Origin: an uncultured Thermoanaerobaculia bacterium | GTDB lineage: Bacteria; Acidobacteriota; Thermoanaerobaculia; Multivoradales; Multivoraceae | Direction: 5' to 3' | Assembly: GCA_951812325.1 (NCBI GenBank) | Contig: OX638294.1 | Location: 3,696,859 to 3,760,858, forward strand | DNA length: 64,000 bases | Shown: in pieces, positions 1-9,188 of the stretch | Numbering within the stretch: the stretch's first letter is position 1 | Layout of the letters: the number at the start of each line of letters is the position of its first letter | Position numbers and translations under genes: made by a program | The notes under the pieces: generated by a model | The model's database searches: none | What the model was told of the DNA's origin: nothing | The model's input: only the letters and a program-made list of their open reading frames with translations

Positions 1-1561
1 GCGTCGTGCCGGCGGGCGCAGGCCGGAGTCCCGGTGGGGGAGCGTCTGCGGCTTCTTCCGCCGGTTCGGAGTCCTTGTTGCCGGTGGCCTTCTTGAAGGC
101 CGAGAAGAGGCTGCGGAGGGCCTTGTCGTCCATTGCCTCCAGGCGCGACAGCGGCAACGCGGGCTGCGCGCCGACGGCGAGGAAGATGACCGGATCGTCG
201 GTCGGCGCGGTCTTCAGTTCGTAGTCGAGCAGCCCCTCGTAGAGCACGCCGATGTACTCGGTGGAGAGGTCGGAGAAGTCGACGGGCGCCGCCACCAGGC
301 GGCTGGCCTTGCCGTGGCGGATGCGGACCTGGGTCCGCGTCAGGCGCTCCAGCAGGCCGTGGACTCCGGCGTCGGAGAGCACTTCGTCGCGCAGGCAGGC
401 GGTCTCGAACGTGGCCAGGGCGCGGGAGAGGCCGTCCTCGCTGTCGGGCGATCCGGGGGCGAACAGGTCGCCGCCGTAGGCGGTGACGGGCAGGCCTTCG
501 TGGTGCGAGCCTTCCCGCACCAGGTTGAACAGCGCCAGCAGGCGCGGCCAGGCGCCGAAGCTGTGGGCCTGGGAGCGGCCGGCGGCGGCGCGCCGCCCGA
601 GCGCCTCGTGGAGGCCGCCGAGCCCGTAGGCCGCGTGGTACGCGGCGTCGTCGCGCGGCAACAGGCCGCGCGCTTCGGCGAACAGGATGACGACCAGGCG
701 CATGACGACGCGGCAGGCCGCGCGGTAGATGTCGGCCGGGTCGACGCTCGCGCAGTCGCGCTTCAGCGCCTCGCCGTGGCTCCGGATCAGCAGTTCGACG
801 GCCTCGCGCACCCGCTCGCCGAGCGCCTCGGAGAGTTCGGACTGGCCCTTGCGGCTGTCGCGGACGGCACGCAGCAGCGGCGGGTCGGCCCCTTCTTCGT
901 CGGGCGTCCACAAGGCCGGCCGGATCAGCGTGAGCAGCGCCTTCAAGGCCGGCGACGGCTTGCCCTCGGCGAACCAGAGGTCGGCGTCCCACTCGCACCA
1001 GGCGTCGAAGTCGAGGCCGGCGAACAGGAGCCGCCACTGGCGGCCGTTCGTCACCAGAGCGAGGCGCTCGGGGCCGGCGCGCAGCCAGCCGAGAACGCGG
1101 CTCGTCTCCCTCCGGCCGCGGCCGATGCCGACGCGCTTGTCGTTGGTGACGAAGACGGGCAGGACGGCGCCGTTCGGGCCGAGCCAGAGCTGGCGCGGCC
1201 GGACGCTCTCGCCGGTCAGGGCGCGGCGGCGCCATTCGGCCGGTACGCGGGCGCCGCGCAGCCAGGAGCCACCGCCGGCCCCGGCGCCGCCGCTCGCCCC
1301 GAAGCCGCAGAGGCGCTCCAGCACGAAGGCGACAAACTCCGGCGCTTCGCGGCGCTGGCGATTCGCGTCGGCGTCGCGCAGCAGTTCAAGGCGCCGCCGG
1401 AGTTCGCTCTGGAGCCAGGTGTTCGGGGCGGCGGGCGCGGGGAGGGCGGCGACCTCGCTCAGGCGCTGCGCGTCCAGCAGCAGGCCGCCGTGGCGGAGGT
1501 CGCTCCAGCCCGGAAGATCGGCGCTGCCGGTTCGTCGATTGACGGGCCGCGGCGTGCTCAA
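1..1561 (-). CDS. Eco57I-type N6-adenine DNA methylase, N-terminal part (DISARM DrmMI-like), cut by window edge
   Basis: An open frame without stops runs from a TTG at 1561 off the left edge, giving about 520 residues. The TTG overlaps the TGA of the helicase gene (TTGA), so the two are translationally coupled. The visible part is the N-terminal region of large Eco57I/PglX-like methylases: an early LWLGPNGAVLPVFVTNDKRV stretch, an FAEARGLLP motif, and the hallmark STEYIGVLYEGLLDYEL near residue 440. The catalytic NPPY motif would lie beyond the edge, so methylase activity is inferred from family resemblance. In class 1 DISARM, DrmMI methylates host DNA and follows the SNF2 helicase DrmD, the order seen here. 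A free-standing helicase-methylase pair or a BREX-like methylase remain alternatives. No ATG occurs near the 5' end, so TTG is the best start. Confidence 0.72.
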   Translation of the reverse strand, partial: MSTPRPVNRRTGSADLPGWSDLRHGGLLLDAQRLSEVAALPAPAAPNTWLQSELRRRLELLRDADANRQRREAPEFVAFVLERLCGFGASGGAGAGGGSWLRGARVPAEWRRRALTGESVRPRQLWLGPNGAVLPVFVTNDKRVGIGRGRRETSRVLGWLRAGPERLALVTNGRQWRLLFAGLDFDAWCEWDADLWFAEGKPSPALKALLTLIRPALWTPDEEGADPPLLRAVRDSRKGQSELSEALGERVREAVELLIRSHGEALKRDCASVDPADIYRAACRVVMRLVVILFAEARGLLPRDDAAYHAAYGLGGLHEALGRRAAAGRSQAHSFGAWPRLLALFNLVREGSHHEGLPVTAYGGDLFAPGSPDSEDGLSRALATFETACLRDEVLSDAGVHGLLERLTRTQVRIRHGKASRLVAAPVDFSDLSTEYIGVLYEGLLDYELKTAPTDDPVIFLAVGAQPALPLSRLEAMDDKALRSLFSAFKKATGNKDSEPAEEAADAPPPGLRPAPAGTT

Positions 1562-4500
1562 GGCAGGCGCACCTCGACGGTCACCGGGAAGGCCTGCGCG
1601 TCGCCCGCCAGGGCGTGGCGCTTCGGCAGCAGACGGTCGACGATGCGCCGGCGCTCACCCTCCAACTGCTCGCGCGCGTCCTCGTAGTGGCGGCGTCGGC
1701 GGTCAATCTCCCGCTCCCTGTCCTGGATCGAGTCGGCGATCCGTTCGAGGTCGCGGCGCTGGTCGAAGAGCCGGCCTTGCGCGAGCGAGCGGCGGAGCGT
1801 CGCGATCTCGCGCTCGAGGCGCTTCACGCTCTGCTGTTCGATCAGTTCGGAGACTTCGCCCTGCCGGCTCCGGTAGCGCTCGTTGGCGTCCCGCAGGGCA
1901 TTCGCGCCATCGGCTTGCAACTGTGCCTGGAGCGAGCCGGTCAGGTCTTCGGCGTGGTGCGTGACCGCGGCTTCGAGGTCGGCTTCGACCTGGTGGAAGA
2001 TTCCCCGGGCCCGTTCGAGTTCGGCGGGCGTCGGCGACTCGGGCTGACGGGCTTCCGGGTCGCCCTGGGCGCCGTGTTCGCTGCGGGCCAGGTTCCGGGC
2101 CGTCACATGGGCCATGGGGTCTTCGAGCGCGCCGCCTCGCACGGGAAGGACGATCGTTCGCACCCAGTGGTGGAAGGTCTCGCGCAGCTCGTTGACCGCC
2201 AGTTCTTCCAGGCTGAGGAGGATCAGGGCGTCCATGCCTCGCGGTACGCCGCCGCGCCGCACGGTCCAGCGTGCCGCTTCGGCCGGGCCCGGCAGGCGCC
2301 GCAGGGTCAGGGCGCGCAGGGCGCGCTCGATCAGGGGATGGGCCAGGTGCAGCAGGGCGACTTCGGGCCGGGGCGAGAACACGTCGCGGCCGCCGATTCG
2401 CCGCAGCAGGGAGTCCGCGTCGAATGCGAGGCGCCGGATGGGGCCGGCGACGCCGTCCCGTGAGGCCGTCCGCAGGGATTCGTCGATCGTGTCGCGCCAT
2501 CCGGGAAGATCGGGGTGCAGGAGCCGCCAGAAATCGCCGGCGCCGTTCCCGTCGTCGTTGTGGGGAGTTGGAGCGCGGTCGAGTTGCGGGCGGCCGCTCG
2601 TCATCGCCATTGCGGTTTCCAGGGTTTGCCTGAGCGCGGCCGGGTGGAAGTCGATTTCGCGGGCGAGTTGGCGGAGGAGGGCGTCGGGCGCGCTGCCGGA
2701 TGCGGCAGGCGTGTTCACGCGGCCGGGGGCGAACGGGGCGCCGGCATGCCCGGGGTCGGCGCGGCTGAAGAGGCCGGGGATTCCCTGGTCGCGTGCTCGT
2801 TCCCGTTCCTTCGACAGTCCATGGTCCAACTCGAACTGGACTCTCGCCAGATCCTCGCCCTCGACCAGCCGCTTGTGGGCGGCGGTGTCGAACAGCTCGT
2901 TCACCGATCCAAGGTCTTCGCGGATCTCGTCCGCCTTGCGGATGACGTGGTCGAGGAACTTCAGGTCCGGGTCGTCGTCGCTGAGGAAGTGGTGCACGGT
3001 CACGTCGCGGGCCTGGCCGTAGCGGTCGAGGCGGCCGTTCCGCTGCTCCAGGCGCGAGGGGTTCCAGGGGCAGTCGTAGTGCAGGAGGCAGCGGGCGCTG
3101 CGATGCAGGTTGAGCCCTTCCGAGGCGGCGTCCGTCGCCACCAGGATGCGCACGGCGGAGTCCGGGTCGTTGAAGGCTTCGCGGACCCGTTCGCGGGCGG
3201 TGTCGCTCATGCCGTCCTGGCCGCCGGCGCCGAACAGGGTGAGCACGCGGGGAGCGGCGGCCTCGCCGTTCGCGTCGTACAGTTCACGCAGGCGGCGTTC
3301 GAGGTAGTCCAGGGTCGTCTTGTACTCGGTGAAGACAACGAGCCGTTCATCGTCGCGGAAGGCCGGCGCTTCGCCGGGTGCGCGCGGGAGAAGCAGGAGT
3401 CGCTCGATCAGTTCGGTCAGGGCGTCGAGCCGGGCGTCGGCGCTCGGGTCCTGTTCGACGGCCGGCGGGCCCTCGGCAACGAAGCCGAGGTCGTCCAACG
3501 CGACGTCGATGGCGGTCATCTCGGCCTCCACGGCGTCCGCGACGTTGCGCAGCCAGGCGCCGACGACGCCGGCTGCCGTGCCAGTCCGCTGCTCGGTCTC
3601 CCGGTCGTCCGACGTTTCCCGCTCGACGGAGCGCTTCGCCGCCGCGACGTCGGCGTCGGTCGCCGCGTCGACGGCCTGCTCGGCGCGCGCGTAGCCGTCG
3701 CGCGTCCGGCGCCAGGAGTCGGCGAAGGCGGTCGGGCAGGAGAGCAGGCGTTTGCCAAGGATCTCGATGGCGAAGGTCCCCGCCCGCTCGCCGGCATGGC
3801 CGGCCGCGATGGCGCGGCGGACGGCGGTGCGGAAGGCGGCGAAGGCCGTGGAGAGGGCGGCTTCGCGCGGGTCGCGGTAGAGCAGGAGCGGCGCCGGTTG
3901 GTTCCGTCGACAGAAGCGGGGCGAGGCGCTCTGCCGGTTCAGTTCGCGCTTGAGGCGGCGGATGACCAGTTGGCGTGCGCGGCGCCTCTGCACGTTTGTC
4001 AGTTCGTCCGTCTGGCTGAACCGCACCGGGTCGAGAATCTCCAGCAGGCCGGTGAAGGAGCGAGTGTGCCCGTTGTGCGGCGTCGCAGAGAGGAAGAGCC
4101 GGTGCTCGAAGCACGGGGCGATCCGGCGCAGCATCTGGCACAGCTCGCTGTCGGCGCCGAACGGCGACGGCATCAGGTTGTGGCACTCGTCGACGATCAG
4201 CAGGTCCCATGGGAGCCTGGGCGAGTCTTCGCCGGCGCGGCTGGCGGCCAGAAACTGCTCCTGGATGTCGGGCTGGCGCAGGTAGTGGTACGAGGCGACG
4301 ATGCGGCTGAACGAGCGCCAGGGATTCGCGTCGATGCCCAGTTCCCGGCGCAGGTTCTCGGTCCGTCCCCGGTCGACGATCTCGAACGGCAACGCGAACT
4401 TGTCGTCGAGTTCGTCCCGCCACTGCAGGCGCAGAGCCGCCGGGACGAGGACCAGCACCCGGCGGATGCGCCGGCGCAGGAGGAGCTCCTTGAGGATGAG

Positions 4501-4992
4501 ACCCGCCTCGACCGTCTTTCCGAGGCCGACGTCGTCGGCGATCAGCAGGTTGACCCGGGGCATCCGCAGCGCCCGCAGGAGCGGCTCGAGCTGGTACTCC
4601 TCGACCCGGACGCCGCTGTGCAGGGGGCTCGACACCGGCTGGCGGTCGAGCGGACCTTCGCCGTCCGGGTCGACGCAGGGCATGAGCGCGGTCCAGCGCG
4701 CGGCGCGCAACAGGGCGTCGAAGTCGTCGGCCGGCATCGGCGCGCTCTCGCGGACCCGTGGCAGCCGGTTCGGCTCCAGGAGTTCACGGCCCGGTTCGAG
4801 TTCCCACAGGAGGCGCTCGCTGTGCGGCGCGTCGTGGTCCTTGTACTCGACCTGCACCAGGTGCAGGCGGCCGGCGTCGCCGCCGTGCGGATTCTCGCAA
4901 GGACTGACGGACGCGACGATCCCGCGGCGGTTGCGGACCCGGGCGAGCATGCCGACCCGGGGGATGTCGGTGCCTGCTTGTGCCTGCTGCAT
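1558..4992 (-). CDS. drmD: SNF2-family helicase, DISARM DrmD-like
   Basis: This 1144-residue superfamily 2 ATPase has an N-terminal beta-rich segment, a Walker A motif (ADDVGLGKTVEAG, about residues 152-164), a DECH Walker B motif near 265, and a C-terminal helicase domain with the arginine-finger region HYDCPWNPSRLEQRNGRLDR near 640. The last 150 residues are charged and probably coiled coil. Length, motifs and the adjoining Eco57I-type methylase fit DISARM DrmD, which acts with the methylase and DrmA-DrmB-DrmC against incoming phage DNA. The ATG at 4992 has an AGAGAGGG ribosome site just upstream. The gene is first of its operon; the remaining DISARM genes would lie left of the window. If they are absent there, it could instead be an orphan helicase-methylase restriction pair. 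Confidence 0.7.
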   Translation of the reverse strand: MQQAQAGTDIPRVGMLARVRNRRGIVASVSPCENPHGGDAGRLHLVQVEYKDHDAPHSERLLWELEPGRELLEPNRLPRVRESAPMPADDFDALLRAARWTALMPCVDPDGEGPLDRQPVSSPLHSGVRVEEYQLEPLLRALRMPRVNLLIADDVGLGKTVEAGLILKELLLRRRIRRVLVLVPAALRLQWRDELDDKFALPFEIVDRGRTENLRRELGIDANPWRSFSRIVASYHYLRQPDIQEQFLAASRAGEDSPRLPWDLLIVDECHNLMPSPFGADSELCQMLRRIAPCFEHRLFLSATPHNGHTRSFTGLLEILDPVRFSQTDELTNVQRRRARQLVIRRLKRELNRQSASPRFCRRNQPAPLLLYRDPREAALSTAFAAFRTAVRRAIAAGHAGERAGTFAIEILGKRLLSCPTAFADSWRRTRDGYARAEQAVDAATDADVAAAKRSVERETSDDRETEQRTGTAAGVVGAWLRNVADAVEAEMTAIDVALDDLGFVAEGPPAVEQDPSADARLDALTELIERLLLLPRAPGEAPAFRDDERLVVFTEYKTTLDYLERRLRELYDANGEAAAPRVLTLFGAGGQDGMSDTARERVREAFNDPDSAVRILVATDAASEGLNLHRSARCLLHYDCPWNPSRLEQRNGRLDRYGQARDVTVHHFLSDDDPDLKFLDHVIRKADEIREDLGSVNELFDTAAHKRLVEGEDLARVQFELDHGLSKERERARDQGIPGLFSRADPGHAGAPFAPGRVNTPAASGSAPDALLRQLAREIDFHPAALRQTLETAMAMTSGRPQLDRAPTPHNDDGNGAGDFWRLLHPDLPGWRDTIDESLRTASRDGVAGPIRRLAFDADSLLRRIGGRDVFSPRPEVALLHLAHPLIERALRALTLRRLPGPAEAARWTVRRGGVPRGMDALILLSLEELAVNELRETFHHWVRTIVLPVRGGALEDPMAHVTARNLARSEHGAQGDPEARQPESPTPAELERARGIFHQVEADLEAAVTHHAEDLTGSLQAQLQADGANALRDANERYRSRQGEVSELIEQQSVKRLEREIATLRRSLAQGRLFDQRRDLERIADSIQDREREIDRRRRHYEDAREQLEGERRRIVDRLLPKRHALAGDAQAFPVTVEVRLP

Positions 4993-5187
4993 TCCCTCTC
5001 TTGCTGGCGCGACCTCGGGCGCCGCCCGTTGGCGGAGACGTGTCCTGTGTCAAGTGGTGTTGACGGATTCCGGGGAGTGTATGCGCGCCGCGTACCTTGC
5101 CCCTTGCCGCCCTCGGGCGTCTTCTGAGGCTCTCGAGTACTGCCGGCGCCGGCCGCGGGGGCGCCACCTGGACCCGCGACGAGCTTC

Positions 5188-5268
5188 ATGAGCGCTGAAC
5201 TCTGCTTCGTCGACACGAACGTGCTCGTCTACATGTTCGACGACGACTCCCCTGCGAAGCATTCCGGT
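5188..5268 (+). pseudogene. PIN-domain (VapC-like) toxin, 5' fragment
   Basis: Only the first 26 or so codons survive. They contain FVDTNVLVYMFDDDSPAKH, the first acidic motif of PIN ribonucleases. The frame then runs straight into a unit of the 22-bp repeat and the antisense 3' end of the glycosyltransferase gene, where similarity to PIN domains ends. An intact family member has about 130-140 residues and three further acidic positions that are missing here. No antitoxin gene is visible upstream. The truncation point coincides with the repeat junction, suggesting that the glycosyltransferase block arrived by rearrangement. Confidence 0.6.
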
Positions 5269-5284
5269 GTCCGACTCCGGGATT

Positions 5285-7597
5285 TCAGGTTCCTGCAGTC
5301 CTCCGACAAAACACCGTCGCTCCGACCGCGAGCACCGCAGCCGCCGCGTACGACAGCGCCAGCAGGCGAAGCGCAACCGGTACGTGAGCCAGGGAGTGGG
5401 CGAAGAAGACGGCGTACCAGGCGGGGACCGCCCACCCGGCGGCGAGGATGCCGGCCCAGCGCCAGGGGTCTTCCAGGGACCACCAGCGGCGGAGGACGTA
5501 GAGGGCGCCGGCGATCAGCGTCGCTGCCGTGACGACGATCAGGACGAGGGCCAGGACCCGTGAGCCGAGGCCGACGGCGCCGAGGTGGTTGGCGGCCCGC
5601 TCGAGGAATCGTTCGATCGTGGGCCGGCTGGAGTAGAAGGGGTCGATGTCGGGGTGAATCGAGCTCCGGGGATCGCCGTAGAGCCGGAAGGCTAGCTGGT
5701 CCCAGAACTTGAACAGCACGGGCTCGCGGAACACGAGTTCGGCGAGGAGGACCCGGAGCAGGAAGACGGCGGAAAGGCAGGAGATGTAGGCGCCGGCGCA
5801 CCGGATCAGCAGTTGGCGACGCCAGGCGCGCGCGCGGCCGAGCGGGCCGGACGGTTCGGCGCCGTGGCCCGCAGAAGGCGGGGGCGCGACCGCCAGCGCC
5901 AGCAGCAGGGCGACCAGCCCGATCAGGGCGCTGCCGAACAGGAGCTCCTGGTAGGCGATCAGCGCGCCGAAGGAGGCGAAGAGCAGAATCTGGCGTTCCG
6001 GTTTCCAGTGGGCGATCCGCAGAGCCGGCGCCGCGATGAGCAGGACGAGGGTCAGCAGGTTCGAGGCTCCGGTGGTGAAACTGCCGGCGCGGTCGTCGAG
6101 ATCGAGAAAGAGCAGCAGACAGACGAAGATGGCGGCGTAGGCGACGGGCTGGAACAGGTACCGGCCCTTGGGCGCCGGGCTCGTCGTCTCGTCTTCAGCG
6201 GGCGGCAGGTGGAGCAGGCGCCGGAAGAGGGCTGGAAGTTCGCGGTTCCAGGGATGGGGTGCGGTGACGAGCGCTATTGCAAGCACCAGGGCGCCGCCAA
6301 CACCGACGCCCAGCAGAACGAATGTCAGCGCTTCCAGCAGATTCCGCAGCCCGTCGACGCCGAGGCTTGGCAGCAGCCACTGCAGCATCACGCGCTGGCC
6401 GGCCCAGTACTGGTGGTAGAAGACGGTCAGAAAGTCCGAGTCGTCGACGGCGCCCTGGTCGAGTCGCTGCTCGAGCGCGTCGCACGGCCGTTGCGGGCGC
6501 GTGTAGCGGTAGACGCGGCGGGGGGAGACGGTCCGCTCCCAGGTCGAACCGGCCCGGTCGAGCGCCATCAGGCTGAGCAGGCAGTCGTTGAAGCGCTCGG
6601 CCGAGTCCTTGAGGGTGCGCTCGGGGTGCCCGTAGGACGCCCGCAGCGCGTCGGCGACGGGTTCGGGGTCGGCGCGGACGGCGAGCCAGTTGAGCGCCAG
6701 AAAGACGATCGTCGCGGCGAGCGTCACGGCGCCGACGAGGGCGGCGGCGCGGAAGGGCCCGAGGCGCCGCTGAGTGCGCCAGTCGGCCTCCGGCGCCGGG
6801 GGTGGGGCGTGGGTCGTGCTGCGGATGTGCGTCGGCAGCCCCTCCGCGTCGGTCGAGTGCGGGTATCGAGCCGGAGACCGGCGTGATGAAGCCTGCGGAC
6901 TGCGGGCCGGCGCCTCGGGGCTCGCCGGCGGAGTCGAGAAGAGGAGCGTGCGCAGGATGCGGAAGCCGTCGCGGAACGCCTTGAGCTTGCTCGCCGAGCC
7001 TTCCGGCCGGGCGAAGTACGGGCACGGGGTCTCCTCCCAGGCGAGGTCCGAGGACGCGGCGAAGAGCGTCAGCTCGGTCTCGACCTCGAAGCCGTCGGAG
7101 CGCGCCGGGAAGCGCTCGACGAAGCGGCGCGAGAAGACCCGGTAGCCGGACAGGAGGTCGTGGACCCGGGGGCCGCAGCGCCAGCGGGCGAGGGCGCTGA
7201 ACAGCCGGTTGCCGAAGCGGCGCAGCGGCATCCAGGCGTGCGCGTCGGCCCGTTTGCGAGTGGCGACGAGCATGTCGAGCTGTCGCTCCTGGAGAGTCGA
7301 AACGAGCTGCGGGGCGCTCTCTGCATCGTAGGTGTGGTCGCCGTCGGCCATCAGGTAGATGTCGGCGTCCACCTCGCGGAACAGGCGACGGATGGCCCGG
7401 CCCTTGCCTCGCCGGGGCTCAAGGATCACGGTGGCGCCTGCTGCAGCGGCGGCTTCGGCCGTGCCGTCGTCGGACCCGTTGTCGCAGACGTAAACGGCCG
7501 CTTCGGGAAGGGCGCGCTGGAACGCCGCGACGACATCGGCGATCGTCGCCTGCTCGTTGAGGCAGGGGAGCAGGACGGCGATGCGGGGCTGGTTCAT
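5285..7597 (-). CDS. GT2 glycosyltransferase fused to a polytopic membrane domain
   Basis: The 770-residue product begins with a family 2 glycosyltransferase domain (residues 1-215): AVLPCLNEQATI, the nucleotide-binding CDNGSDDGT, MADGDHTYDA with the metal-binding acidic motif, and LLSGYRVFSRRF. This resembles DPM1/undecaprenyl-phosphate glycosyltransferases that move a sugar from a nucleotide donor to a lipid carrier. After a low-complexity linker (about 225-280) come some nine to eleven hydrophobic segments to the C-terminus with no family I recognise, perhaps a multi-spanning partner that uses or flips the lipid-linked sugar. The start at 7597 is the first ATG. The TGA stop lies inside a copy of the 22-bp repeat. 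A decayed copy of the last 65 codons sits at 8977-9180. Confidence 0.75.
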   Translation of the reverse strand: MNQPRIAVLLPCLNEQATIADVVAAFQRALPEAAVYVCDNGSDDGTAEAAAAAGATVILEPRRGKGRAIRRLFREVDADIYLMADGDHTYDAESAPQLVSTLQERQLDMLVATRKRADAHAWMPLRRFGNRLFSALARWRCGPRVHDLLSGYRVFSRRFVERFPARSDGFEVETELTLFAASSDLAWEETPCPYFARPEGSASKLKAFRDGFRILRTLLFSTPPASPEAPARSPQASSRRSPARYPHSTDAEGLPTHIRSTTHAPPPAPEADWRTQRRLGPFRAAALVGAVTLAATIVFLALNWLAVRADPEPVADALRASYGHPERTLKDSAERFNDCLLSLMALDRAGSTWERTVSPRRVYRYTRPQRPCDALEQRLDQGAVDDSDFLTVFYHQYWAGQRVMLQWLLPSLGVDGLRNLLEALTFVLLGVGVGGALVLAIALVTAPHPWNRELPALFRRLLHLPPAEDETTSPAPKGRYLFQPVAYAAIFVCLLLFLDLDDRAGSFTTGASNLLTLVLLIAAPALRIAHWKPERQILLFASFGALIAYQELLFGSALIGLVALLLALAVAPPPSAGHGAEPSGPLGRARAWRRQLLIRCAGAYISCLSAVFLLRVLLAELVFREPVLFKFWDQLAFRLYGDPRSSIHPDIDPFYSSRPTIERFLERAANHLGAVGLGSRVLALVLIVVTAATLIAGALYVLRRWWSLEDPWRWAGILAAGWAVPAWYAVFFAHSLAHVPVALRLLALSYAAAAVLAVGATVFCRRTAGT

Positions 7598-7624
7598 CCG
7601 GCGTCAGACTACTGCGGCTCACGG

Positions 7625-8779
7625 CTACAGAGCGTTGACGCGGTCTCGCAGGCCGGGGATGTCGGTGGCCGAGAGCACGGTGATCTTCGCGGCCACCGGG
7701 TAGGTATGGGTGGTCGGGCAGACGACGAAGAGCTGGTCGAGAGCCAGCGTCTCGGCCGTCTTGCGCATGGCGCCGGTGACTTTCGGAGCTTCGCTGAACT
7801 TCATCTCGAAGCCGATGCGAAGGCCGCGGATATGGACCAGCAGGTCCAGTTCGCCGCCGCCATGGGTTGCCCAGAACCAGGCGTGTGGGTGGCGCAGGGC
7901 GGAAAGGACCTGCTCGATGGCGAAGCCCTCCCAGGAGGCGCCGACCCGGACGTGTCCCAGAAGTTCCCGGTCGTCGCGGATGCCGAGCAGCGAATGCAAC
8001 AGGCCGGTGTCGCGGATGTAGACCTTGGGCGCCTTGATCTCGCGCTTCGCCGTGTTCTGGAACCAGGGATGGAGTTGGCGGACCATGAAGGCGCCGGTCA
8101 AAAGGTCGAGGTAGTTGCGGGCCGTCTTGTCGGTCACGTTGATCGTCCGGCCCAGCCTGGACGCGTTCCAGACCTGCCCGTGGAAGTGCGCCAGCGTCGT
8201 CCAGAAGCGCCGCATCGCGGGCGCGGGCATCGTGATGCCAAGCTGGGGAACGTCGCGCTCCAGGAAGGTCCGGAAGAAGGCTCTGCGCCAGGCGAGACTG
8301 GCGGTTTCCGAAGGCGCCAGACAGGAGCGGGGGAAGCCGCCGCGCCGCCAGAGCTTCCGCAGGTTGTCCGTGCCGGCTTCCTCCAGGTCGAACCCGGCCA
8401 TGTCGATGAACTCGACGCGACCGGCCAATGTCTGGGATACGCCGCGCACGATGTCTGGCGAGGCGCTGCCGAGGATGAGGAAGCGGGTGTCGCTGTCGGG
8501 CTGGTCCACCAGAACGCGGAGGACGTTGAAGAGCAACGGCAGGACCTGGATCTCGTCCAGCACGACGAAGTCCCGGAGCTCGCCCAGAACCAGCTCGGGG
8601 TTGCTGAGCCGGCGAACGTCAGCCTCCGACTGGAGGTCGAAGACGGTGGCTTTCCGGGTCGAGACGAACTGCCGGGCCAGAGTCGTCTTGCCGCACTGGC
8701 GGGGTCCCAGCAGCGAGGTGACCGGCGCCCGATCGGTTGCCGTGGCTATTCGCCTCAGGTACGTCTCTCTGGTGATCAT
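7625..8779 (-). CDS. AAA ATPase with DUF4143 domain
   Basis: The 384-residue protein belongs to the widespread AAA_14/DUF4143 family. It has a Walker A motif (LLGPRQCGKTTLARQF, about residues 21-36), a Walker B motif (FVVLDEIQ) near 80, and a C-terminal half with the GASWEGFAIEQVLSAL motif and a nuclease-like patch (THGGGELDLLVHIRGLRIGFEMKFSE) in which E-L-D and the E-x-K pair recall PD-(D/E)XK folds. Family members are single-gene ATPases of unclear role, often scattered as mobile or TA-like genes. The frame stays open upstream to 9244, but the ATG at 8779 begins MITRETYLRR, the usual family N-terminus, and the extra codons would translate the repeat array. The array ends about 30 bp before this start and is the likely regulatory region. 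Confidence 0.8.
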   Translation of the reverse strand: MITRETYLRRIATATDRAPVTSLLGPRQCGKTTLARQFVSTRKATVFDLQSEADVRRLSNPELVLGELRDFVVLDEIQVLPLLFNVLRVLVDQPDSDTRFLILGSASPDIVRGVSQTLAGRVEFIDMAGFDLEEAGTDNLRKLWRRGGFPRSCLAPSETASLAWRRAFFRTFLERDVPQLGITMPAPAMRRFWTTLAHFHGQVWNASRLGRTINVTDKTARNYLDLLTGAFMVRQLHPWFQNTAKREIKAPKVYIRDTGLLHSLLGIRDDRELLGHVRVGASWEGFAIEQVLSALRHPHAWFWATHGGGELDLLVHIRGLRIGFEMKFSEAPKVTGAMRKTAETLALDQLFVVCPTTHTYPVAAKITVLSATDIPGLRDRVNAL

Positions 8780-8810
8780 CCCGTCGATTCTAGGCGAGAG
8801 CTCGGCGGGC

Positions 8811-8980
8811 GCTCCGAGATTTCGGCATCTGGACTCCGAGATGTCGTTACGTCGATTCCGAGATTTCCGATTCGTGACTCCGAGATTTCGGTACATGCAC
8901 TCCGAGATTTCCGGGTTGGCCATCCGAGTTGTCCTACTGGCGGGATCCGGGATTTTCGTGTTCTGACTCCGGGATTTCAA
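8811..8980. repeat. Tandem array of eight units with 22-bp period in front of the DUF4143 ATPase
   Basis: The motif CTCCGAGATTTCGG recurs with starts near 8812, 8834, 8856, 8878, 8900, 8922, 8945 and 8967. The steps are 22,22,22,22,22,23,22. The first five units are nearly identical, and units 6-8 drift to ATCCGAG, ATCCGGG and CTCCGGG. Each motif is partly palindromic (CCGA...TCGG). A 22-bp period is two helical turns, so all sites face the same side of DNA. The array fills the promoter-proximal space of the ATPase gene. A single further unit lies at 5275-5287 by the stop of the glycosyltransferase gene. Unit and spacer lengths are too short and spacers too similar for a CRISPR. Confidence 0.85.
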
Positions 8981-9180
8981 GCCTTGCGGGGCCGCCGGCC
9001 GAACACTGCGACGCCTGCGATGAGGATGGCGGCTGCCGCGTACGGCAGCGCCAGCAGGCGGAGGGCGATGGGCACGTGGGCGTGGAGGGAATGGGCGAAG
9101 AAGACGGGGTACCAGGCGGGGACGGACCAGCCGGCGGCGAGGATGCCTGCCCGGCGCCAGGGGTCTTCGAGCGTCTACCA
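8977..9180 (-). pseudogene. Decayed copy of the 3' end of the GT2/membrane fusion gene
   Basis: Read on the minus strand, this segment encodes LEDPWRRAGILAAGWSVPAWYPVFFAHSL and onward to a TGA, matching the last 65 residues of the glycosyltransferase fusion (LEDPWRWAGILAAGWAVPAWYAVFFAHSL) at roughly 75 percent identity. An in-frame TAG lies two codons into the match and there is no start or upstream domain. The copy ends in the same repeat unit (GACTCCGGGATTTCA) as the intact gene. It appears to be a remnant of an older tandem duplication, with the ATPase gene now between the two ends. Confidence 0.8.
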
Positions 9181-9188
9181 GCGGCGGG

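Noticed and set aside
8811..8980. CRISPR array
   Set aside because: Period of 22 bp, repeat of about 14 bp and similar spacers do not fit, and no cas genes are present.
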